Notes under the pieces: generated by a model
The model's input: only the letters and a program-made list of their open reading frames with translations
Database searches by the model: none
Told to the model about the DNA's origin: nothing
Translations under genes and position numbers: made by a program
Assembly: GCA_903855995.1 (NCBI GenBank)
Contig: CAIOAN010000013.1
Span: forward strand, 1-64,000
From: an uncultured Opitutia bacterium
GTDB taxonomy: Bacteria > Verrucomicrobiota > Verrucomicrobiia > Opitutales > UBA953
Length of the DNA: 64,000 bases
Reading direction: 5' to 3'
In this document: piece by piece, positions 49,893 to 58,912 of the stretch
Numbering within the stretch: position 1 is the stretch's first letter
How the letters are laid out: each line of letters starts with the position of its first letter

Positions 49893-52800
49893 TTACCAGA
49901 GAACCGGCTGCGTGACGCCGATATTACGCTGTACCTCAGGGTCGGTCGGGTCTGATGGCAGCTTCTTCCACAAATCGAGATAGGCCGTCTCCCCGAATTG
50001 GCGCCCGGCGAAAAGGAGGCTCGGCTGACGGGCCGGCCAACCCTCCCAAGCTTGGACATCGGGCTTGAGCGTCCACTTGGATTTGTCGGCGAGGAACGGA
50101 TAGAGAAACGCCACGGCCTTACGGATGCCACGACCGTCGGGCAGCGTGAACTCCCAGAGATTATCCTCCTTGGTCGAGAGCACCTGGCAAAGGAGCACCA
50201 TGTTATCCAGCTGGAAGATCGAGTAGCCGTAAGGCTTGGTGCGACCCAGCTCCAACGGGAAGCCGCCATCGACGGCCATCTGCTTGCCGACGAACACTTC
50301 CTTATACTGCTTACGACAGGCGGCGAGTTTCGCCTGATCTCCGATGAAATCCGCGTAGACGGAGAGCTGCAGGTAGAAAGCGACGGCGTGGTTATTCTTC
50401 GCCGCAGCCTCCTCCTTGCCGTTCTTGCTGGAAACCATCCATTCAGCAAGTTCGCGGAACCAACCGCGCAGGTCTTTCGCCATTCCGGACGGGAACGCCG
50501 GCGACCGCTCGAGGGTCCTCACGGCAGCGGGCACTTCGATCAGGTGCAGGGCGTCGATGACGCCGATACCACGCCCTGGCGAGACGCCGGGGACGGCCTG
50601 CGCGAAGTTGAGGTTCGGGTTCATGCGCAGCTTGGCATCGAGGAAGAAAACCCTGAGCAGCTCGGCGGCCTTGACGGCATATTTATCGTCACCGGTGATC
50701 TTATAGGCGGCAGCCAGCGCCGACACGGAGTCGCGCAGGGTCTTCACGACGAGACGATGCTGGCTAAAGTTTTCCGGATTGGTCTCCCCATCCCGGCGAA
50801 TGTAAGGGAGGCCGTTGGGTTTGCTGGCATCCGGCCACCAGTAATCGCCATTCGAGTAGAAATCATTGGGCCCACCCTCACTGAGCTTAGCCGGAAACGC
50901 GGTGAGGCTGACTGGAGCCTGCGTCAGGGCCTTCGCGGCGGCCTTCAGGATACGCTCCCGGTCAATAGAGGCCACATCCACGACGACCTGGGGTGCGACA
51001 GGTGTCCCGGCGATCGCCAGCGCCACGATAGCAGAGGCGTCAGCCTCGGGCTTAGCCTTTGCCTTGCTCTTGCTCTTCGACTTGGCCGCGGGCTTTTCGG
51101 CCTTCGGCTTGGTCCCATCCGACTTCGGAGCGGCTTCGGCCACAGACTTGTTCTCGACGTTCAGGAACTGCGTGCGACGGCCCTCGGAGGAAGCGCTGAA
51201 GACGGCCTTATGGCCGACGACCTTGGCGCTGATCTGCGCTCGGCCGTTGTACATCTGCACGACGCGGGAACCAGTCGAGGTGCCGAGATTGTCCAGCAGC
51301 TGCCCTTCCCCGATCATGCCGAAACGCACGATATTCGAGCAGTCGAGGCACGGCACACCCTCGGCGTCGGCCATGCGCGCTTCGATCGTGACCACGCCAT
51401 CCTTCTGGGCGAGTTCGGTCAGGGTGAGCTTGGCCGGCTTGCCCCAGGACTTGGACTGGTAACCGACGGTAAGCTCGTCGACGAGCTCGCCTGCGGCGCT
51501 CTTGGCGACGGCACGCAGCTTATTGGGGCCATCCTTGAGCACGACATTCCAGCGCAGACCGGCGGCCGGGAAATCCTGGCTGTCGCGCTTCCTGACGCCG
51601 AGACTCTTCCCATCGGCGAAGAGCTCGACTTCGGCGCAGTTGGAATAGACGCGGAACTCTTTGGCTTCGCCGGGCTTGCCCCAGCGCACAGGCCACTCAT
51701 GACCAAGCAGACGCACCATCGGCTTCTCCGACCAATAGCTCTGGAAGACGTAATAGCCTTCCTTCGGGGTGCCGTCGCGTTCGACGACGCCCTTCTGGTT
51801 CACGCGCGGCACGGGATTCTCCGGGCGCAGCGGCGTGGCGAAGTCCTTAAAAATCCACTGGGCGCTGCCAGTGAGCCACGGCATCTTCTCCTGCTCCTTG
51901 AGGTGCCAGTCGAAGAGGTTGACCATGTAGCTTTCAGACCAATCGCCGTCTTTGGACATGCGAACCTTGCCGCCGGTCTTCTTGTAGGCCTTGCCCTTCT
52001 CGGCGGTCCCTTCGCCCACGGCCACCTTTTCGATCATCTTCTCAGGCTCTTCCGAGAAACGGCGGGCATGGCTGTCACCGCCCCACTCGGCATGGAAGAA
52101 ATGCGTAGTGTCTTTGAGGGCCTTCTCAGCAGAGGCGGCGTACTCGGTATAGCGACCGGAATACCAGCCAGCCCAGATGCTCGGGGAATAGACGTCGACG
52201 ATGTCCTTGCAGAAATCGCAGCGGCGAATGGTCGTCGGACGCGACGCGTCCAGCTTGTGCGCAAGGTCGTTCAATTCCTTCATGAAGGCGCGGATACCTT
52301 CCTTGTCCTGCGTCTCGAAGTCGCCCGGCCAGTCGTTTTCGTTGCCGAGGCCCCACATGATGACAGACGGATGGTTGCCATGCTGCTCAATGAGGGCCTT
52401 GAGCATGTCGCGGCACTGCTGCTTGTAACGGTCACCGCCGATACCACCGCGGCACCACGGAATCTCCTCCCAAACCAGAAGTCCAAGCTCGTCGCAAAGC
52501 TTCAGCACCAACGGCGCCTGCTGGTAGTGGCCCAGCCGCACGAAATTGGCCCCCATGTCCTTGATGGCGACGAGCGTCTGGCGGACGACCTCATCCGGTA
52601 CGGCCGCAGCCACGCCAGCATGGTCCTCGTGGTAGTGCGTACCACGCAACAACAGGCGCTCACCGTTGAGCTTGAACGGACCGTGCTCGACCCACTCGAA
52701 ACTCCGGAAACCGAATGCCTCGCTGAGCACCTGCTCACCCTGCTTGGATTTAAGCGTGACGACACACTGATAAAGATTCGGGGACTTCGGTGACCATAGC

Positions 52801-53576
52801 GCCGGCGAGTCGACCTCCAACACCCAGCCTGCAGACGGGGCCGCTTCGGAACTCTTCACGACGTTGCCCTTGGCATCCTTGATCGCCACCACCACCTGCA
52901 CCGTGTCGGCAAGGGCGCCTGGGTTACTGAGCTTCAATTCAACCTCAACCCGACCGTGACCGGCCTGAATGGACGGATGGATCGCCACGCGTTCGATCGC
53001 AATGGCTGGGAGATAAACCAGGCTGACATGTCGATAAAGACCCCCGTAGCGATTGAAGTCGCTGAGATCCGAAGGGATACTCTCGGCGTCGCGCGAGTTA
53101 TCACACAGCACGGCGACCGGCACCTCGCCCTTGAACTCCGGACGGGCGGCGGCCTTGGCCGCCGCCTCGGTGATGTCCACGGTCCATTCGTCGTAACCGC
53201 CGACATGCTCACCGACTTTCTGGGTGTAGACAAAGACCTGCGACTTCTGACCGGCGCCGTCGAATTTCAGGAGCGTGCGGCCGTTCGGATAGGGGTTGGC
53301 AATCTTAAGTTTGGTGCGATACCAGCCCTGACCCTGATAGTAGCGGATGTCCGGATCGACGGAGTCACGACCGTTGAAGCAGTGCGGCAAGACGACGGGC
53401 GACCACGTGACGTTATCGCTGGCGGCGTCGCCACGCCAGACCTCCCAGGTACTGCCGAGCGTACCCTGATAATATTCCCAGCCAGCGGACAGGCGCTGGA
53501 CGGTCTCGGCCGCGGACGAAGAGACGGCAAGCAGGACGAGGAGAAGACGGACGAACGTGTTCATAGCAAATTTCAT
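49893..53576 (-). CDS. Secreted GH2 glycoside hydrolase fused to a C-terminal alginate-lyase-type domain
   Basis: The ~1227-residue protein has two catalytic units. Residues ~25-800 are a GH2 enzyme: sugar-binding jelly roll (RYYQGQGWYRTKLKI), Ig-like domain, TIM barrel with IMWGLGNENDW (acid/base Glu, ~410) and FHAEWGGDSHA (nucleophile Glu, ~495), then accessory beta domains. A Lys/Ala/Pro-rich linker (~825-850) leads to residues ~880-1227. These contain DYWWPDASKPNGLPYIRRDG and the helical barrel of alginate-lyase (PL5/PL38-like) proteins. The pair suggests cleavage of a uronic-acid polysaccharide and its oligomers. The ATG is at 53576, but MNTFVRLLL at 53564 also gives a good signal peptide. 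A TTGAAA-17-GCTAAT promoter favours the latter. Confidence 0.88.
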   Translation of the reverse strand: MKFAMNTFVRLLLVLLAVSSSAAETVQRLSAGWEYYQGTLGSTWEVWRGDAASDNVTWSPVVLPHCFNGRDSVDPDIRYYQGQGWYRTKLKIANPYPNGRTLLKFDGAGQKSQVFVYTQKVGEHVGGYDEWTVDITEAAAKAAARPEFKGEVPVAVLCDNSRDAESIPSDLSDFNRYGGLYRHVSLVYLPAIAIERVAIHPSIQAGHGRVEVELKLSNPGALADTVQVVVAIKDAKGNVVKSSEAAPSAGWVLEVDSPALWSPKSPNLYQCVVTLKSKQGEQVLSEAFGFRSFEWVEHGPFKLNGERLLLRGTHYHEDHAGVAAAVPDEVVRQTLVAIKDMGANFVRLGHYQQAPLVLKLCDELGLLVWEEIPWCRGGIGGDRYKQQCRDMLKALIEQHGNHPSVIMWGLGNENDWPGDFETQDKEGIRAFMKELNDLAHKLDASRPTTIRRCDFCKDIVDVYSPSIWAGWYSGRYTEYAASAEKALKDTTHFFHAEWGGDSHARRFSEEPEKMIEKVAVGEGTAEKGKAYKKTGGKVRMSKDGDWSESYMVNLFDWHLKEQEKMPWLTGSAQWIFKDFATPLRPENPVPRVNQKGVVERDGTPKEGYYVFQSYWSEKPMVRLLGHEWPVRWGKPGEAKEFRVYSNCAEVELFADGKSLGVRKRDSQDFPAAGLRWNVVLKDGPNKLRAVAKSAAGELVDELTVGYQSKSWGKPAKLTLTELAQKDGVVTIEARMADAEGVPCLDCSNIVRFGMIGEGQLLDNLGTSTGSRVVQMYNGRAQISAKVVGHKAVFSASSEGRRTQFLNVENKSVAEAAPKSDGTKPKAEKPAAKSKSKSKAKAKPEADASAIVALAIAGTPVAPQVVVDVASIDRERILKAAAKALTQAPVSLTAFPAKLSEGGPNDFYSNGDYWWPDASKPNGLPYIRRDGETNPENFSQHRLVVKTLRDSVSALAAAYKITGDDKYAVKAAELLRVFFLDAKLRMNPNLNFAQAVPGVSPGRGIGVIDALHLIEVPAAVRTLERSPAFPSGMAKDLRGWFRELAEWMVSSKNGKEEAAAKNNHAVAFYLQLSVYADFIGDQAKLAACRKQYKEVFVGKQMAVDGGFPLELGRTKPYGYSIFQLDNMVLLCQVLSTKEDNLWEFTLPDGRGIRKAVAFLYPFLADKSKWTLKPDVQAWEGWPARQPSLLFAGRQFGETAYLDLWKKLPSDPTDPEVQRNIGVTQPVLW

Positions 53577-53650
53577 CAATTAGCCAGCATCAGCCCGCGG
53601 CTTTCAATGCCAGAGAACTTAATCCTGGCTTAAGAATCGGCCAAAGTGCC

Positions 53651-55240
53651 TTATTTTTCGGCAATTCCCCAGACCTTTTCGACCACCTTGAGCATGCCCG
53701 GGTCCTTGGCCTGTAATTCTGCCCGATCAAACGGCTCAAAGTCGTTGCGATCAAAATAGGACTCGGTGCTCTCGGCGAAGTATTCCATCTGATTGTTCAT
53801 CGCGTAAGCCTTCGAAGGCTTGTCGGCGAACTTCTCGCCGGTCCAACGTTTCACGGCGTCATACTTCCCCGACGCTTTCGCCTGCTGATAGGCGCCGAGG
53901 ATATCTGGATTCTGATAACCGCCGGGAACGATTTTGTCGTGATAGGAATGGGCAAGCTCGTGCAGGACAAAGACTGGCATGCGCTTCGTCTCAGGCTCGA
54001 ACCGTTCGACATTCGTGAACTCCACGGATTTCGCCAATGCGATCTCGCGACCTGATTGCTTGATCCAGTCCAACCCCCCGTGGTATTCGGCGGTGGTGCG
54101 GATGCCCGGATACGGCAGGGTGAAGTTCAGCGGGGTCTTCTTAAGTTCAGCGACGGCCCTCGCCGGCACGAGTCGGATGATTTTCTCGAGATGCTGATCA
54201 AGCATGCCGACGGCCTTCTCGACGGCGGCGGCGTTTCTGGCGATCAGACGTTCGTCGATGCGCAACGTCCAGCCGCGCAGCTCACGCACCTGGCGATCGC
54301 GCCCGGCCATCTGCACGGCGGCCTTCCCCAAAGCCTCCCCGACGAGGAAATAGGTCTCGGCATTCCCAAATTCGTGGTGTCCATGGCTCGGATTGGGCGA
54401 ATCCTCCGCCTGGCGGACAAACTCGCGGGTGGGCACGAAAACGACGTTATCCTTGAATTCAGGATGATTCGCGACAGCCGCCTGCGCCTTGCGCAGCGCG
54501 GTCCATTCCTTCGGCGCCTCGACCCATGCGCCGGTGAGTTCACCGATGATCACAGGCAGCCTGGGGGCGTCGAACTCCTTGCGGATATCATGAATCAGGC
54601 AGGTAAGATTGTGCTCATACTCCGGGAGCGCGATCTTCGCGTTCACGCCGTCGTTCCATCCCTGATACCAGACGAACCCCGCGAGCTCCACGGGCGCACC
54701 ATCATAACCCGGGAAATCCTTTCGCAGATTCGCCAGCGCTTCGCGAATTTCTGCGACCATTTTAAGATAATAAGAACCGGTCTCGCCGCCGGCACTCGGC
54801 GGGCGGAAATCACGATAGAGACTCTTGCCCCCCCAGGCGGTCTTGATGAGCAGCACCTGATCTCGGTAGGCCTCGCCGACAATATGGCCGAAGGCGAACT
54901 CCGGGCCGAAATGATGGACGTCGCCATACACGGCGTACCCCAACCCGAGATCACCAGCGAGCAGCGGCTGCTTCTCGCGCTGATACCGCACCCAGACATC
55001 CTTCCGCACCACCCATTGGCCATCCTTATCCTTCAGCCGGGCATAACGTTCACCGGCATCCGGACGGGCCATGACTTCAACGAGCGTGCCTTTGCCGCCA
55101 TTGTAATCCTTGCCCTTCAAGTCCACGACGGCCTGCCCTTCCATGTTCGACTGGCCGGCCAGGATGAAGACCTTGAGTTTCTTGACGGGCTCGGCGGCCG
55201 ATAAGGCACACCAGCAAAGGAAGATCGGGGCAAATCTCAT
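53651..55240 (-). CDS. Sialate-acetylesterase-like (SASA) protein fused to HExxH metallopeptidase-like domain, MRFAP start
   Basis: The 529-residue protein has a signal peptide (MRFAPIFLCWCALSAA). Residues ~20-310 are a SASA/DUF303 acetylesterase: FILAGQSNMEGQA (Ser, ~30), FVWYQGWNDGVNAK, and GHHEFGNAETYF (block V). Residues ~330-529 are a second domain with FVLHELAHSYHDKIVPGG (HExxH at ~427) and MEYFAESTESYFDRNDFEPF (~483; probable third metal ligand Glu). The second domain resembles ATLF-type (anthrax-toxin-lethal-factor-like) metallopeptidases. The linkage is unusual. A leaderless promoter ends 6 nt before the ATG. Confidence 0.82.
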   Translation of the reverse strand: MRFAPIFLCWCALSAAEPVKKLKVFILAGQSNMEGQAVVDLKGKDYNGGKGTLVEVMARPDAGERYARLKDKDGQWVVRKDVWVRYQREKQPLLAGDLGLGYAVYGDVHHFGPEFAFGHIVGEAYRDQVLLIKTAWGGKSLYRDFRPPSAGGETGSYYLKMVAEIREALANLRKDFPGYDGAPVELAGFVWYQGWNDGVNAKIALPEYEHNLTCLIHDIRKEFDAPRLPVIIGELTGAWVEAPKEWTALRKAQAAVANHPEFKDNVVFVPTREFVRQAEDSPNPSHGHHEFGNAETYFLVGEALGKAAVQMAGRDRQVRELRGWTLRIDERLIARNAAAVEKAVGMLDQHLEKIIRLVPARAVAELKKTPLNFTLPYPGIRTTAEYHGGLDWIKQSGREIALAKSVEFTNVERFEPETKRMPVFVLHELAHSYHDKIVPGGYQNPDILGAYQQAKASGKYDAVKRWTGEKFADKPSKAYAMNNQMEYFAESTESYFDRNDFEPFDRAELQAKDPGMLKVVEKVWGIAEK

Positions 55241-55246
55241 AACAAA

Positions 55247-55275
55247 CTTATCCGCTCATTACCCAGCACCCGCAA
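55247..55275 (-). promoter_or_regulatory. Predicted promoter, leaderless arrangement
   Basis: On the minus strand TTGCGG (55275-55270), a 17-nt spacer and GATAAG (55252-55247) stand 6 nt from the ATG. Confidence 0.5.
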
Positions 55276-55351
55276 GCCGAACCCCGCCGATATCGATTCA
55301 TTCTGCCCTCGATTCAGCCTACGATTCAGACATCAATTCAACCCCCCCTCC

Positions 55352-56239
55352 ATGCTCCCCCACCCCTTCCCTCTCTCGGGTCTCGCGGACGAAGCGGCCG
55401 ACGACATCGACGGCCAGATTTCCGCGCACAAGGCCCTCCATTGGTCCTGCCTCGAACTCCGCCTGCTCCACGGCCGCCAGTTTTCCAGCGCCGCGGTATC
55501 TGACGACGATTTCCGCTGCGCGGTCGATAAAATCGAATCTGCCGGAATGCACGTCAGTAGCTACGCGTCGGCAATCGGCAACTGGAGCCGTCCCATCGCC
55601 GGCGACTTCCAAATCGATTTATCCGATCTCCGCGTGCTCATCCCCCGCATGCAGCGCACCCGGACACGCTTCGTCCGTACGATGGGCTGGGTCCGCGGCG
55701 AGGCTTCTGATGAATCTTGGCGCGATGAATGCGTCCGACGCTACAAGGAGATGGCCAAGATGGCGGCCGACGGCGGCATCCTGTTGCTGCACGAAAACTG
55801 CGAAGGCTGGGGCGGCCTGTCCGGCGACCACGCCCGTCAGTTCATTGAACGCGTGAATCACCCGAACGTCCGCTACCTGTTCGACATCGGTAACACCGCG
55901 TCCTACGGTCAGCCAACGATGCCTTTCTATAAGGAGGTGCTTCCGTTCGTCGAATACGTCCACATCAAGGATTGCCGGCGTAATCCCGCAGGCGGCAAGA
56001 GCAGCGCCTTCACTTACGCTGGCGAGGGCGACGCCCACGTCCGCGAAATCCTAATCGACCTCATCCGCCGCGGCTACAAAGCAGGCGTCTCAATCGAACC
56101 TCACGTCGCCAGTATCGTCCACCTGGGCGAAGGCACGAAGGCCTCCCCGCAGGAACGTTTCGACTCCTATATCCGTTACGGCCAAGGCCTCGAGAAGCTG
56201 CTCGCCGAAATTCAGGCCGAGCCACTCCGCTCGCCCTGA
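55352..56239 (+). CDS. Xylose-isomerase-like TIM-barrel sugar isomerase/epimerase
   Basis: The 295-residue protein has the AP-endonuclease-2/xylose-isomerase barrel pattern: LELRLLHGRQF, GGILLLHENCEGWGG (metal Glu), RYLFDIGNTASY (metal Asp), YVHIKDCRR (His/Asp) and AGVSIEPHVA (Glu). It probably isomerises or epimerises a sugar or uronate. It precedes the glycosidase gene by 12 bp, so the pair is likely an operon. No signal peptide is seen, so it works in the cytoplasm on sugars released by the secreted enzymes (inference). Confidence 0.85.
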   Translation: MLPHPFPLSGLADEAADDIDGQISAHKALHWSCLELRLLHGRQFSSAAVSDDDFRCAVDKIESAGMHVSSYASAIGNWSRPIAGDFQIDLSDLRVLIPRMQRTRTRFVRTMGWVRGEASDESWRDECVRRYKEMAKMAADGGILLLHENCEGWGGLSGDHARQFIERVNHPNVRYLFDIGNTASYGQPTMPFYKEVLPFVEYVHIKDCRRNPAGGKSSAFTYAGEGDAHVREILIDLIRRGYKAGVSIEPHVASIVHLGEGTKASPQERFDSYIRYGQGLEKLLAEIQAEPLRSP

Positions 56240-56251
56240 TTGACCCATTCC

Positions 56252-58630
56252 ATGCGCCTTCTGCTCATCCTCCTGGCCGCCTGTCTCTCGGCCGCCCCCT
56301 TCGAGAGCTGCGACTACCGGGATGATGTCGCTGCTGCCGCCGCCTGGCGCCCAATCGAAGGCTCCCCGCAGGCCCGTTCCCTCACCGAAGCCGGCCGCTC
56401 CGCCCTCCGTCTCGATTGCCCGTTTGCCACCTTCAAAGGGAGTCGCGTTTACTGGGATCATCCGCTCGCCGTCGACCTGACCCGGGCCGAAGGCCTGCGG
56501 TTCGACATCCGTTGCCGCGACCTCGGCCCCATCTCAGCTTTCCACCTCTACCTCGAAACGAAGTCCGGCTGGTATAACGCTAGCTTCATCCCGCAGCGTC
56601 CAGGCCAGTGGCAGACAATCGAACTTCGGAAAGCAGACTTTCATATCGAAGGAAAACCCACCGGCTGGTCCGAACTCCGCACACTGCGCCTCGCCGCCTA
56701 TCGCGCAGGCGAATCCGACACCTCTTTCGAAGTCCGCGACATTCGTCCGCTCGGCGTGCTCGGCGAAGACACCCATATCTTACTTATCAACGCAAGCGAA
56801 GCCGGGGAGCGCTTCGACACCGTGACGTCCCGGTTCCTCTCCGCCCAAGGGATCCGCCACGCCCAGGCGACCGAAGCTGAAATCACGCCCGACCTGCTGG
56901 CCCGCGCGGGCCTGGTCATCCTCCCCAACAACGGCAAACTGCCGCCGACCACCGTCGATACACTCGTGGCTTACCTCGAAAACGGCGGACGGCTCCTCGC
57001 CTTCTATTCCTTGCCGGCTAAATTACAGGCCGCGGCGGGCTTCGCTCCGGGCAAGCACCTGAAGCCGGCGGAGAAAGGCGTGTTCGCCGCCATCCGCCCG
57101 GTCGGCCCCGACCTGATCGGCGCACCTTCCAACACGCAGCAGAGTTCGTGGAATATTATCTCCTCCCAGCCTGTCGCCGGCCGGAGCCACGCGGTCGCCG
57201 AATGGCTGAATGCCGCCGGCCAGCCTTCCGGCTACCCCGCGGTGCTCGCTTCCTCCAACGCGGTGCTGATGACCCACGTTCTACTCGACGAAGACCGCGC
57301 CCATAAATCGCAGTTACTGCTGGCAATGGTCGGACACCTCCTACCGAGCATCTGGCACGAGACCATCGCCGCCCGCCTCAGCCGCCTCGACACGATGGGT
57401 CAACATGCCGACTTCGCCGCCGCCTGTGCCTATGTCCGTTCCCGCGCTCCCGCCGACTCCGAAGCCATCCGCCGCCTCGATGACGCGATTCGACTCCACA
57501 CCGCCACCCGTGCCCAAGAGAAGGCCCAGGCCTACACCGACGCCCTGAAATCAGCCGACGAAGCCTACGCGCGCTTCGAGGAAGCCTACTGCCTCGCCCA
57601 TCCGGCCAAACCGGGCGAATTCCGGGCGGTCTGGTGCCACAACGCCTACGGCGTCAAAGGCCGCACCTGGGATGACGCCATTGCAAACCTCAAGGCCAAC
57701 GGCTTCACGGCCATCATGCCCAATATGCTCTGGGGGGGCGTAGCCTTCTACCCGAGCGAAGTGCTCCCGGTCGCCGCCGGGGTGGCGGACAAAGGCGACC
57801 AGATCGCCGAGTGCCTCGCCGCCTGCCGCAAATACGGACTGCAGATTCACGTCTGGAAAGTGGACTGGAATCTGGGACACGAAGTGCCCGCAGCGTTCGT
57901 CGCCCGCCTCCGTGCCGAACATCGCCTCCAGCAGAGCGACACCGGCGAAGAGGAGCCCTGGCTCTGCCCTTCCCATCCGCTCAACGGCCAGCTCGAACAT
58001 GACGCGCTCGTCGAGGTCGCCCGAAAATACCCGGTCGACGGCATTCATTTCGATTACATCCGCTACCCAGACGGTCATCACTGCTTCTGCCCCGGCTGCC
58101 GGACCCGCTTCGAGACCTCCCTCGGGAGCACCCTCGCTCAATGGCCCGCCGATGTGCGGCCGAAAGGCGTCCACCACGAAGAGTGGATCAAGTTCTGCCA
58201 GGAAAATATCAACCAGGTGGTGCGCACGACCAGCGAAGATGTCCGTAAGGTCCGGCCGGGCATCAAGGTCAGCGCCGCGGTCTTCCGCCAATGGGACCAG
58301 GACAGTCGCGTGGTGATGCAGGACTGGAAACTCTGGTGCGCCCGCGGCTGGCTCGATTTCGTCTGCCCGATGGATTACACCGAAAGCGAGACGGGCTACG
58401 CGGGCTGGCTGCGCCTGCAGAAGACCTGGGCCGGCCCCGCGGGCCTCGTCCCGGGCATCGGCATCTCTTCTTCGCATTCGTCGCTGAGTCCCGACGCGAC
58501 AATCCGGCAAATCGAACTCACGCGTGCGCATGGCACCGGCGGCTTCATCCTCTTCAACTACGGCGAACGCGAAGCCCGCGAGATGATCCCCCTGCTCGGA
58601 CTCGGCCCCACCAAGTCGACGACGAAATAA
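56252..58630 (+). CDS. Secreted GHL10-like glycoside hydrolase
   Basis: The ~792-residue protein has a signal peptide (MRLLLILLAACLSAAPF), then a jelly-roll-like N-terminal domain (residues ~20-180, carbohydrate-binding-like; GLRFDIRCRDLGPISAFHLY). A ThuA/glutamine-amidotransferase-like stretch (~180-360) follows. The catalytic domain starts near 455: GEFRAVWCHNAYGVKGRTWD, GFTAIMPNMLWGGVAFYPSE, LQIHVWKVDWNLGHE and VDGIHFDYIRYPDGHHCFCP. These match the glycosyl-hydrolase-like 10 (DUF187) family. The TTG start 4 codons earlier is rejected in favour of the signal peptide ATG. It follows the sugar isomerase gene by 12 bp. Confidence 0.85.
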   Translation: MRLLLILLAACLSAAPFESCDYRDDVAAAAAWRPIEGSPQARSLTEAGRSALRLDCPFATFKGSRVYWDHPLAVDLTRAEGLRFDIRCRDLGPISAFHLYLETKSGWYNASFIPQRPGQWQTIELRKADFHIEGKPTGWSELRTLRLAAYRAGESDTSFEVRDIRPLGVLGEDTHILLINASEAGERFDTVTSRFLSAQGIRHAQATEAEITPDLLARAGLVILPNNGKLPPTTVDTLVAYLENGGRLLAFYSLPAKLQAAAGFAPGKHLKPAEKGVFAAIRPVGPDLIGAPSNTQQSSWNIISSQPVAGRSHAVAEWLNAAGQPSGYPAVLASSNAVLMTHVLLDEDRAHKSQLLLAMVGHLLPSIWHETIAARLSRLDTMGQHADFAAACAYVRSRAPADSEAIRRLDDAIRLHTATRAQEKAQAYTDALKSADEAYARFEEAYCLAHPAKPGEFRAVWCHNAYGVKGRTWDDAIANLKANGFTAIMPNMLWGGVAFYPSEVLPVAAGVADKGDQIAECLAACRKYGLQIHVWKVDWNLGHEVPAAFVARLRAEHRLQQSDTGEEEPWLCPSHPLNGQLEHDALVEVARKYPVDGIHFDYIRYPDGHHCFCPGCRTRFETSLGSTLAQWPADVRPKGVHHEEWIKFCQENINQVVRTTSEDVRKVRPGIKVSAAVFRQWDQDSRVVMQDWKLWCARGWLDFVCPMDYTESETGYAGWLRLQKTWAGPAGLVPGIGISSSHSSLSPDATIRQIELTRAHGTGGFILFNYGEREAREMIPLLGLGPTKSTTK

Positions 58631-58657
58631 TTCCGGCGCGAAACCCCGCGCGCGGTT

Positions 58658-58912
58658 TCATTCCGAGTTGAGATGTAGCTTCGAAGAATAACCGTGCTCG
58701 CCGAAAAAGCGGGTCGGCACATAGGCGACGACAATCCGGGGAGCGCGCCCGACGCGCACAATTTCATGGTCGTGCTCACGCGGCAACTCCTTGGGCTCCA
58801 TGGCTTCTTGTCTCACCGGCTGATCGCCGGTCCGGGCGGGCGCACACTCAATCAGGGCCAGCACCGTGATGCCCACTATCTGCAACACCGGCAACAGTGA
58901 TGAGTAGTTCAT
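58658..58912 (-). CDS. Small membrane-anchored protein, unknown
   Basis: The 84-residue protein has an N-terminal hydrophobic helix (LLPVLQIVGITVLALIEC) ending in a Cys that could be a lipoprotein or membrane anchor. A polar tail follows (RVGRAPRIVVAYVPTRFFG near the end). The frame extends 19 codons upstream, but the start MNYSSLLPV gives a proper anchor. It converges with the GHL10 gene. No homologue was recognised and no SD sequence is visible. Confidence 0.55.
   Translation of the reverse strand: MNYSSLLPVLQIVGITVLALIECAPARTGDQPVRQEAMEPKELPREHDHEIVRVGRAPRIVVAYVPTRFFGEHGYSSKLHLNSE

Noticed and set aside
49998-52793. 931-codon open frame on the plus strand
   Set aside because: It lies fully opposite the GH2-lyase gene, whose catalytic motifs are intact. 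No homology-like pattern was seen in the antisense product.
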